Shown here one piece after another: positions 53,978 through 61,373 of a stretch of DNA of 64,000 nt. Numbering within the stretch: position 1 is the stretch's first letter; every line of letters starts with the position of its first letter. Made by a program: the position numbers and the translations under genes. Below the pieces are notes generated by a model. That model did no database searches, was not told the DNA's origin, and worked only from the letters and a program-made list of their open reading frames with translations. This DNA is from Deltaproteobacteria bacterium (GTDB lineage Bacteria > Lernaellota > Lernaellaia > JACKCT01): the NCBI GenBank assembly GCA_020633895.1, contig JACKCT010000005.1, positions 186,001 to 250,000 of the forward strand, read 5' to 3'.

Positions 53978-55855
53978 GTTCACCGCACCCGCATTGATCT
54001 CATACAACACCATCACTCCGTCGTGAGCGACGACCTCGCCCTTCTCGTCCAGGGTGCCCAGAAGGTTGGACCACTGCGTCGGGGTGAGGGATTTTCGCAG
54101 GGCCTGGGCGTTGAAGAAAAGGTGCGTGATGCCTCGGTCGGCGAATTGGGCGCGCAACTCGTCGGGGGTTTTGGAAGCGTCGATCATGCTCTTGAGGGTG
54201 CGGTCCTCGACGAAGGTGTCGGAGACGTAGGGCCGCCGAAAAAGGTAGCCGAAGTTGCCGGTGAGCACGGCCATGGGCTTCGCGTCGGTCGGGAGCTTTT
54301 CGTTGATGAATTTGTAGACCGGCCAGCCTTGGATGCGTCGGGACATATAAGCACCGGCATCCTCGGCGCCCACGACCACGGCGAAGGGTTGGATGCGCGC
54401 GTATTCCAATCCGGTCAGCGCCAGGTTGCCCGCCAGCGCCGCCGCGATGACGGCGATGCCGATGGGTCGCGCGCGTCCGCCGTCTCCCCAGGCTTTGTCG
54501 AACGCGGGGGCGGCGTAGACGGCGAGAATCGCCATCGCCGGGAGGGCCAGACGCGACACATGGGGCCCCGTCGCAAACAGCACGCACGCCATCACCGTGG
54601 CGATACCCAGACCGGGGAAGGCGTCGTCCCGGCGTTCTCCGGCCTTGCCGACGGCAACCGCCACCGCCCCGACGACCAACAACAGCAGCATCGGCCCCAG
54701 GCTGCCGCCGAACGCCACGTGGGCGAATTTGCCGAATAGGGCGATGTTGATCGGGAGCATCAGCATCCCCACCGGGCCCCGCCCCATGCCGAACTGGGAC
54801 CACCAGATCTTCAGCGACGCCGCCAACTCCGCGTCCCAGTTCGCGCCGCCCAGCACATTCCAAAAAAGCGGGTAGACCGGGTTGCCGGTCAGCAGGAAAT
54901 TGCGCGCCAAAAACGGCAGCCCGAAGGCCAGTCCCGCCGCCGCGAACACGCCGAATCCGGGCATGAGCGGCACGCCGTCCTTCCCGCGATGCACCATCAA
55001 AAACCAGATCGCGAACAGACCCGCGTAGGCCAGGCCGGTATATCGCGTGCTCACGCACCACCCGCCCATCAGGCCCAGCAGCGCCGGCAGACGCAGACAC
55101 GCCGTTCCGTGTCGGTGCCAGGCGTACAACGTCGCCACGGCGGCCAGGACGACAAGCGTCATGGAAAGGTCCACGTACGCCGCCCCGGCGAAGACCATTG
55201 CCGTCGGGGACGCAACCAGGGCGACGGCGGCAACGGCGGCGGCGCGTTTGGACGTCCGGGCGGCGGCCAGTTCGAAGATCGTCCAACCGGACAAAACCAG
55301 GCACAGCAGGTGGTAGAGGCGACAGCCCACGTCGCCGAGGATCGGCAGCAGGACGGCGTAGATCATTTCCACGCCCATGGGATAGTGGGTGTAGAAATTG
55401 CCTTCGATGCCGGAAAGATTGCCGGTCTCAAGGACGTGACGCGGGAACATGAGGTGGTAGACCAGCTCGTCGCGCATCGTCGTCGGCGCCAGGGCGAAGA
55501 AGAACGCGGGAATCGAGAGAGCCGCGACGGCGAGCATTGCGGCTCGGGTTGTCTTATCGAGGTTCCGAAGTCGGGTCGGGAGGGCGGCGACATTCTCCCG
55601 GTCCATATAGAGCCCCGTCGCCGCGCCCAGGACCGCGATACCGGCGATGGCGTACGCCGCCGCTGTCGAAAACATCCCTATCGCCGCTACGGCAAACGCG
55701 ACGACGCTGATCCCCACAGAGCCCAGCATGAACGACACGGCCCGCGTGCCCGGTGCGTCCGTCGGCCAGCGAAAGGGACGCAGCAACGCCCGGCCCAGTC
55801 CGTCGACCACGACAAACAGGACAAGGATTTCCAACAGTCCGAGGAGAATCGTCAT
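53975..55855 (-). CDS. Multi-pass membrane protein, GT-C (ArnT/PMT-like) glycosyltransferase candidate
   Basis: 626 residues with about 12-13 hydrophobic segments through residue 500 and a soluble C-terminal domain (about 500-626). The first large loop holds TTMRDELVYHLMFPRHVL, an acidic motif placed like the catalytic Asp/Glu of GT-C enzymes, followed by HYPMGVEMIYA. Such proteins use polyprenyl-phosphate sugars on the periplasmic side; the GT2 gene at 45801 could supply that donor, though this link is inference. It is the last gene of the arsA-like operon (33-nt gap). Confidence 0.7.
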   Translation of the reverse strand: MTILLGLLEILVLFVVVDGLGRALLRPFRWPTDAPGTRAVSFMLGSVGISVVAFAVAAIGMFSTAAAYAIAGIAVLGAATGLYMDRENVAALPTRLRNLDKTTRAAMLAVAALSIPAFFFALAPTTMRDELVYHLMFPRHVLETGNLSGIEGNFYTHYPMGVEMIYAVLLPILGDVGCRLYHLLCLVLSGWTIFELAAARTSKRAAAVAAVALVASPTAMVFAGAAYVDLSMTLVVLAAVATLYAWHRHGTACLRLPALLGLMGGWCVSTRYTGLAYAGLFAIWFLMVHRGKDGVPLMPGFGVFAAAGLAFGLPFLARNFLLTGNPVYPLFWNVLGGANWDAELAASLKIWWSQFGMGRGPVGMLMLPINIALFGKFAHVAFGGSLGPMLLLLVVGAVAVAVGKAGERRDDAFPGLGIATVMACVLFATGPHVSRLALPAMAILAVYAAPAFDKAWGDGGRARPIGIAVIAAALAGNLALTGLEYARIQPFAVVVGAEDAGAYMSRRIQGWPVYKFINEKLPTDAKPMAVLTGNFGYLFRRPYVSDTFVEDRTLKSMIDASKTPDELRAQFADRGITHLFFNAQALRKSLTPTQWSNLLGTLDEKGEVVAHDGVMVLYEINAGAVN

Positions 55856-55888
55856 GGAGTCGTTGCTACCACGGGAGGCGCCGGGGAT

Positions 55889-56344
55889 CTACTCGACGGT
55901 GACTTTGGTGACGCGGGCGCGTTTGCCCTTGGCCGCGCCGTCGACGGGCAGGGCGCGCATCTCGGTCTCCAGGTAGTGGATGAGGCTTTGTAGCGCTTCG
56001 ATCTTGGCGATATCGGCTTCCGTCTCGGCTGCCGCGGCGGTGCGAACGATCTCCGCGTCCAGCGCCTCGATCAGGCCGGAGAGGGCCTCGCGCTTGGCGG
56101 CGGTGATGTCCGGGTGGTCGCGCTTGGTCGTATCCGGCGGCAGAAGGCTGATGAAATAATCCAGCGTCGCCACCATGATGCGCAGGATGTGGGCGGGCAG
56201 CCCCAACGCCTCGGTGCCGGTGCGTTCGGCCAATTCGGCGAAGACGACCAGCGCCTCGCGCATGGCCAAAAGCCCCTCGCGCTGGCTGTTGTTCAGGTGC
56301 GTCTTGGCGCTGGAGAGGGATTCAAGGAATTCCCCCAGGCTCAT
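55889..56344 (-). CDS. Helical soluble protein of unknown function, partner of the ArsA-like gene
   Basis: 151 residues from the ATG at 56344; an upstream TTG would add six residues. It appears entirely alpha-helical and acidic, with heptad-like patterns (FLESLSSAKTHLNNSQREGLLAMREAL, LIEALDAEIVRTAAAAETEADIAKIEALQSLI) and a basic C-terminal tip (KGKRARVTKV). No membrane or signal sequence. It lies 21 nt after the ArsA/Hsp20 gene and 33 nt before the GT-C-like gene. I do not recognise the family; a helical adaptor or cargo-binding partner for the ATPase is a guess from position. Confidence 0.65.
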   Translation of the reverse strand: MSLGEFLESLSSAKTHLNNSQREGLLAMREALVVFAELAERTGTEALGLPAHILRIMVATLDYFISLLPPDTTKRDHPDITAAKREALSGLIEALDAEIVRTAAAAETEADIAKIEALQSLIHYLETEMRALPVDGAAKGKRARVTKVTVE

Positions 56345-56365
56345 GGGCTCGGTACCGGCCAACGG

Positions 56366-57556
56366 TTAGGCCTCTTTCGCGAAATGGATGTGAAAATACC
56401 CGTCCGTCAGGCGCGCCCGTGTCACGAAATGCTCGTCCAGGGCGCGAGGCAGGATCAGGTGGCGTTGGTAGTTGCCGATGGAGATGATCAGCTCTTCGTC
56501 CTTGGCCCACAGGTCGACCTCGTCCTTCTCCACGCCGGGCAGGGCGAGGACCATGTCGTAATTGCCCGGCGAGCCGTCCAGTTTGAACGGGCGGCCGGTC
56601 CACAGCACGTCGGACGGATCCCGGTCGCCGTAGGCCACGTTCGCCATCTCGGCGAGCATGTCCAGCCCCAGCATCTCCTCGGCGAACATGGGCGTCTGTA
56701 AAATCGGCAGCGGCGCGAAGGAGCGCTCGATCTGGTCGATGTACTCCTGCTGGCGTTCGACCCAGCCCTTGAAATAGCCGTCCCCCGCCGCCGCGGGCAG
56801 CACCCGGTTGGCCATCACCGCGTCGATGGGATAGCCGAACAGCGACAGATAGGTATGGGCGCGCTGCGTTTCCTGCAGGACGATCTTTTCCGGATTGGTG
56901 ACAAGGCGAATGGAACTGTGTGCCGGGTCGGTCAGCAGGTCGCGCACGGCGATGACCCGGTCGTAGATCTTCTCGATGTTGGCGTAGACGTCCTTGTCGG
57001 GCATGGGCGCCTTGATAACGCGCTCCACGATGGGCTTGATGGCCAACGCGATTTTCTTTTCGATGTCGTAAAACTTCTCCATATACCACTGCAGGACGTC
57101 GGCTAGGCCCAGCAGTTGCAACGTGGAGCCGGTGGGGGCGCAGTCGATGATCGCCACGTCGAATTCGCCGCCGTCGCGGATCTCCAGCAACTTGATCAGG
57201 GCGAACAGATCCTCCATTCCGGGGACCACCGCCAGTTCTTCGGCCACCGCCTCCTGGTAGCCCTGGCTGGCCAGGAACTGCGTCAGGTATTTCTGGACCC
57301 GGCCCCAGTTCCGACGCAGTTCCGCGTGGACGCTGACCTCCTGGGCCCACAGGTTTTTCTCCACCTGCACCGCTTCGTTGCCCACGGTGGTTTGCAGCAC
57401 GTCGCCCAGGGAGTGGGCCGCGTCCGTGGAAAGTACGATGGTTTTCTTGCCTCGTCGGGCGCAAGCCAGGGCCGTGGCCGTGGAAAGGCTGGTCTTTCCC
57501 ACGCCGCCTTTTCCCGTGAACAGGATCACGCGCATTGGTGGAGAGCTTTTCGACAT
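56366..57556 (-). CDS. ArsA/Get3-type ATPase with C-terminal Hsp20-like domain
   Basis: 396 residues. A deviant Walker A P-loop GKGGVGKT (15-22), switch I STDAAHSLGD, switch II IDCAPTGSTLQLLGLADVL and the A-loop-like NRVLP. The C-terminal 80 residues (about 315-396: YDMVLALPGVEKDEVDLWAKDEELIISIGNYQRHLILP) form an alpha-crystallin fold, as in the ArsA_HSP20 family. No arsenite-binding Cys triad is apparent, so arsenic export is unlikely; relatives are compared with the tail-anchored-protein factor Get3. It heads an operon with the small helical protein and a GT-C-like membrane protein, and is divergent from moeA. Confidence 0.88.
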   Translation of the reverse strand: MSKSSPPMRVILFTGKGGVGKTSLSTATALACARRGKKTIVLSTDAAHSLGDVLQTTVGNEAVQVEKNLWAQEVSVHAELRRNWGRVQKYLTQFLASQGYQEAVAEELAVVPGMEDLFALIKLLEIRDGGEFDVAIIDCAPTGSTLQLLGLADVLQWYMEKFYDIEKKIALAIKPIVERVIKAPMPDKDVYANIEKIYDRVIAVRDLLTDPAHSSIRLVTNPEKIVLQETQRAHTYLSLFGYPIDAVMANRVLPAAAGDGYFKGWVERQQEYIDQIERSFAPLPILQTPMFAEEMLGLDMLAEMANVAYGDRDPSDVLWTGRPFKLDGSPGNYDMVLALPGVEKDEVDLWAKDEELIISIGNYQRHLILPRALDEHFVTRARLTDGYFHIHFAKEA

Positions 57557-57676
57557 CGACCGGCAAGCTTAGCACCCGGCCCCCAAAACGCAAGAGCGAC
57601 GGGCCTTTACGCCGCCGCGACCTCGCGTCAGGCGGGTGTGTTGACGAGGCGGGCGCGGCGGGGTGTTATCTAAGGA

Positions 57677-58924
57677 ATGAACAAGCGACCATCCGCCATG
57701 TTGACGCCCGAGGAGGCCAAGGCCGTCCTCCTGGAAGATCTGACGCCTCTGCCGCCGGTGAGGGCGCTATTGCGGCACGCCTTGGGCCGGGCCTTGCGCG
57801 AGACGGTGCGTTCGACGCGGGATCTGCCGATCTCGGACAACTCGGCGATGGACGGGTTCGCCGTCCGGGCCGCCGACACCCAAAGCGCGACGCCCGAAAG
57901 CCCCGCGCGACTCGGCATCGTCGGGACGGTCCTGGCCGGGGATGTGCCTTCGGTGCGGATCGAGGAAGGCAAGGCCGCGCGCATCATGACCGGAGCGCCG
58001 ATCCCGCCCGGGGCCGACGCGGTGGTTCCCATTGAGGTCACGCGCGTGGTGAACGGCGGCGTGCTGTTGGCCGAGCCCGTACGGCAGGGGGCGTTCGTCC
58101 GCCCGGCGGGGGAGGACGCCCAGGCGGGCGATGTCGTGATGCACGACGGCGACGCGTTGACCTCGGCGCGCATCGGCGTGCTGGCGATGGTCGGGCGGAC
58201 GTTGATCGACGTGGGGCGCGCGCCACGTGTGGCGATCGTCAACACCGGCGGGGAGGTGGCCCACCCGGCGGCGATTCTGCGTCCGGGGCAATTGGCGAAT
58301 GCGAACGGTCCGGCTCTAGTGGCGGCGATTCAGGAGGCCGGCGGCGAGCCGGGGCGGCCGGTGATCGTCGGCGACGACCGGGACGAATTGCGCCGGGCGC
58401 TGACGACGGCCCTGGACGAGGCGGATGTGGTCGTCACCACCGGCGGCGTCTCCATGGGCGAGACGGATTTTATCCCGGACGTGATGCGCGAGCTGGGCAT
58501 GGCGATCCTGATCGAGCGTGTCGCGCAAAAACCGGGGATGCCGCTGAAATTCGGCCGCCTGGGCCACAAGCGCTGGCTGGGCCTGCCGGGCAATCCGACG
58601 TCGTCCCTGGTGTGTTTCGAAATCTACGGCCGCCTGCTCCTACGCCGGATGCAGGGCTATGCCGAGCTTGAGCCCCCTCCGGCATTCGGGCGATTCGCCG
58701 AGGCGATGACCAAGCCCAAGGGCAAGGCCCATTTCGTGCGCGCGGTCGCCGAATGCACCGAGGACGGGATCGTGCTGCGTCCGGCGGGGGCGCAAGGGTC
58801 GGGGTTGCTGACGCCGCTGGCCGCCGCGAATTGCCTGGCGATTTTGGACGCCGATCGGGATCTTTTCACGCCGGAGGACGCCGTGCCGATTCGTTTCCTC
58901 GGGACAGGGGGAGGGCGGACATGA
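57677..58924 (+). CDS. moeA: Molybdopterin molybdenumtransferase MoeA
   Basis: 415 residues. It inserts molybdate into adenylated molybdopterin. DNSAMDGFAVRAADT in domain I, RIMTGAPIPPGADAVVP, the MoCF-domain GGVSMGETDFIPDVM, and GLPGNPTSSLVCFEIYGRLLLRRM. The full domain set is present, including the C-terminal beta domain. moaC overlaps its stop by 4 nt (ATGA). No molybdoenzyme is encoded in the window. Confidence 0.95.
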   Translation: MNKRPSAMLTPEEAKAVLLEDLTPLPPVRALLRHALGRALRETVRSTRDLPISDNSAMDGFAVRAADTQSATPESPARLGIVGTVLAGDVPSVRIEEGKAARIMTGAPIPPGADAVVPIEVTRVVNGGVLLAEPVRQGAFVRPAGEDAQAGDVVMHDGDALTSARIGVLAMVGRTLIDVGRAPRVAIVNTGGEVAHPAAILRPGQLANANGPALVAAIQEAGGEPGRPVIVGDDRDELRRALTTALDEADVVVTTGGVSMGETDFIPDVMRELGMAILIERVAQKPGMPLKFGRLGHKRWLGLPGNPTSSLVCFEIYGRLLLRRMQGYAELEPPPAFGRFAEAMTKPKGKAHFVRAVAECTEDGIVLRPAGAQGSGLLTPLAAANCLAILDADRDLFTPEDAVPIRFLGTGGGRT

Positions 58925-59400
58925 GCAAACTGACGCACCTGGACGACGAGGGGCGGGCGCGCATGGTGGACGTGAGCGATAAGGTCGCCACCGCGCGGGA
59001 GGCCTTGGCACGGGGCACGGTCACGCTGGCCGGGGGGGCGTTCGAGGCGGTCCGTAACGGCGCCGCCAAGAAGGGCGACGTGCTGGCCGTGGCGCAGATC
59101 GCGGGTGTCCAAGCCGCCAAACGCACCGCCGAGTTGATTCCCCTTTGCCATCCCCTGCCGCTCACGCACATCGACGTGATCTGCGACCTGGATGCGGAAA
59201 ACGAGGCCGTCGTCGTCACCGCCACGGCCAAGACCACCGGCCCGACCGGCGTCGAGATGGAGGCGCTGACCGCCGCGTCCGTCGCGTGCCTGACGATCTA
59301 CGACATGACCAAATCGTACGCCAAGGGGCATGTCATCGGTCCGATTCGCCTGCTGGAAAAACGTGGGGGGAAGTCGGGAGAATGGCGCTCGGGGGATTGA
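58921..59400 (+). CDS. moaC: Cyclic pyranopterin monophosphate synthase MoaC
   Basis: 159 residues. It converts the MoaA product to cPMP in molybdenum-cofactor synthesis. ARMVDVSDK at the N-terminus, AKRTAELIPLCHPLPLTHIDV (substrate-binding LCHPL) and GVEMEALTAASVACLTIYDM, with the catalytic Lys in KSYAKGHVIG. Length is standard. The ATG overlaps the moeA stop. A family A repeat follows 21 bp after its stop. Confidence 0.95.
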   Translation: MSKLTHLDDEGRARMVDVSDKVATAREALARGTVTLAGGAFEAVRNGAAKKGDVLAVAQIAGVQAAKRTAELIPLCHPLPLTHIDVICDLDAENEAVVVTATAKTTGPTGVEMEALTAASVACLTIYDMTKSYAKGHVIGPIRLLEKRGGKSGEWRSGD

Positions 59401-59420
59401 GGACGCCCGTCCCGAACATT

Positions 59421-59538
59421 CAGAGCCCCGACCGGTAGGGAGGGGTCAGGTACGGCCCGGTACATCACAGTCGCTGACGAACATCGTCCGTAGCGTACCG
59501 GGTTGGACTAGACCGCTTACTACCGTGCGCGGCTCTGA
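59421..59538. repeat. Extragenic inverted repeat, family A, copy 7
   Basis: The left arm is CAGAGCCCCGACCGGTAGGG; the right arm is the other variant, CTTACTACCGTGCGCGGCTC then TG. The arms therefore belong to different sub-variants, as in copy 1 but reversed. It lies between convergent moaC and the symporter gene. Confidence 0.85.
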
Positions 59539-59616
59539 AAGGTCGAAAGCGCATTTCGGTTCGTGACCCCGCGCTGACCCTTGGGGCTCAGAAGGGTTGA
59601 ACGCTCTTCTGAAGTC

Positions 59617-59707
59617 GGTTGGAGCGAAGCGACTTCCACCAAGGATCCTTCAATAACGCGTCAGCGTGCAGGATGCGAAGCATCCGTCAGCCCATGGCGG
59701 CTACGCC
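59617..59707. repeat. Extragenic repeat, family B, copy 4 (full length)
   Basis: GGTTGGAGCGAAGCGACTTC, CCAAGGATCCTTCAATAACG, CGTCAGCGTGCAGGATGCG, AAGCATCCGTCAG, then CCCATGGCGGCTACGCC. Its end reaches the stop codon of the symporter gene at 59701. Confidence 0.75.
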
Positions 59708-61068
59708 ATGTACTTCGCGTGGTAGGCCTTCAAATCGTCCACGACGCGGCGCGAGAGCATGATCGTCGCCAGGAGCGTGGGCAAGGCCATGAAGGCGAAG
59801 AGGATGTCCGAGACGTTGAGGACCGGGCCGAATTTCCAGATCGCGCCCAGGAACAGCGCCACCACGAACATGATGCGGTAGGGCATCACGATCGCCTCGC
59901 CGAACAGGTAGAACGCGCCCTGCTCGCCGTAGTACGACCACGAGATCATCGTCGAAAACGCGAAGAGGGACACGGCGGCCGTCACCAGGAATTTGCCGAA
60001 TCCGGGAATGGACTGGTTGAACGCCTCGGCGGTGACGATGACGCCCTTGAGGTCCGAGTTCTCGGCGGCGCGGGCGATGAAGTCGCCGTCGGCGTAGATG
60101 CCCGAGATGGTGATGACCAGCGCCGTCATGGTGCAGACCACCAGCGTGTCGATGAAAGGTCCGAGCATGGCCACGAAGCCCTCGCGGATCGGCTCTTCGG
60201 TCTTGGCGGCCGCGTGGGCGATGGGCGCGCTGCCCAGCCCCGCTTCGTTGGAAAACACTCCGCGCCGAACGCCTTGTTGGATCACCGCGCCGATCGCGCC
60301 GCCGGCCACGGCTTGGCCGGTGAAGGCGTCCTTGAAGATCAGCACGAACAGATCGGGCAGCATGGAGATGTGCATCACGATGATGACGAGCGCCCCGGCG
60401 ATATATAGCAGGCACATAAACGGCACGATGCGCGAAGCCACGTTGCCGATGCGCTTGATGCCGCCGATGATGACCAGGGCGACCAGAACCGCCAGGGCCA
60501 GGCCCGAGACCCACTTGGGAACGCCGAAGTAGTGGTCGAGCGCCACGGCGGCTTGGTTGGACTGGAACATATTGCCGCCGCCGAAGGTCGCGGCCATGAC
60601 GAACAGCGCGAAGGCGACCGCCAACGGCTTCCACGCCTTGCCCAGGCCCTGTTCGATGTAATACATCGGCCCGCCGTGCACCTGGCCGGTTTCGTCGATG
60701 CGGCGATATTTCACCGCTAGGGTGCAGGTGAAGAACTTCGTGCCCATGCCGATCGCGCCGATGAGCCACATCCAGACCATCGCGCCGGGCCCGCCGGTGG
60801 TGATGGCCCAGGCCACGCCCGCGATGTTGCCCAGGCCGATCGTCGCCGACAGCGCCGTGGACAGAGCTTGAAAGTGGTTGATCGCGCCAGGGTCGTCGGC
60901 GTTGTCAAATTTGCCCAGGACCACCTGCACGGCGTGGGCGAAGTAACGCACCTGAACGCCTCGGGAGAGGATCAGGAAATACAGCCCCGAACCCACGCAC
61001 CAAACGATCAGCGGCGGTCCCCAGACCAGTCCCGCCAACTCTCCCAACATCTGATTGACCGAGTCCAT
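59701..61068 (-). CDS. Sodium:alanine/glycine symporter (AGCS family)
   Basis: 455 residues with about 10-11 transmembrane helices. It imports alanine or glycine with sodium. Family landmarks: GxGLYFLILSRGVQVR near residue 25, ALSTALSATIGLGNIAGVAWAI, TTGGPGAMVWMWLIGAIGMGTKF, VHGGPMYYIEQGLGKAW, and FSNEAGLGSAPIAHAAAKTEEPIREGFVAMLGPFIDT. It starts with the ATG at 61068 and is monocistronic. The last codons run into a family B repeat. Confidence 0.94.
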   Translation of the reverse strand: MDSVNQMLGELAGLVWGPPLIVWCVGSGLYFLILSRGVQVRYFAHAVQVVLGKFDNADDPGAINHFQALSTALSATIGLGNIAGVAWAITTGGPGAMVWMWLIGAIGMGTKFFTCTLAVKYRRIDETGQVHGGPMYYIEQGLGKAWKPLAVAFALFVMAATFGGGNMFQSNQAAVALDHYFGVPKWVSGLALAVLVALVIIGGIKRIGNVASRIVPFMCLLYIAGALVIIVMHISMLPDLFVLIFKDAFTGQAVAGGAIGAVIQQGVRRGVFSNEAGLGSAPIAHAAAKTEEPIREGFVAMLGPFIDTLVVCTMTALVITISGIYADGDFIARAAENSDLKGVIVTAEAFNQSIPGFGKFLVTAAVSLFAFSTMISWSYYGEQGAFYLFGEAIVMPYRIMFVVALFLGAIWKFGPVLNVSDILFAFMALPTLLATIMLSRRVVDDLKAYHAKYMA

Positions 61069-61257
61069 CCCGCCTCCCCATGGCGATTTTCGGCGCCGTG
61101 AAGGTTGTCGTCGTGGTTCGTCCGCTTGGGCAAAATGTCATGAAAAGGTCTCTTCGTTTTTGCACAAACGACGCCGTCGGCGCAAGCCAAGAGGCTTGGT
61201 CAAAGAGATTGGGTCCGGTGGTCGGGGAGATTCGGGTCGCTTCGGTCAAGCGCCACG

Positions 61258-61373
61258 GGTTGATTTTGCGTCGGCTACGCGCTGCGGTATTAGTTCGCCT
61301 CGGCTAAGCACCGCAGTACTCGTTGGCGTCGATTAGGCGCCGCAGTTCTCATTTGCGTCGATTAGGCGCCGCA
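61258..61373 (-). repeat. 29-bp tandem array overlapping the protease stop codon
   Basis: Four 29-bp units read on the minus strand. Unit 1 (61345-61373) contains TGCGGCGCCTAATCGACGC, which holds the last codons and stop of the protease. Unit 2 is a near copy, and units 3 and 4 are progressively diverged toward the neighbouring symporter gene. Confidence 0.9.

Noticed and set aside
56366-57556. Arsenite efflux ATPase
   Set aside because: No arsenite-binding Cys set and no arsB, arsR or arsC neighbours; the Hsp20-like C-terminus points to a different ArsA subgroup.
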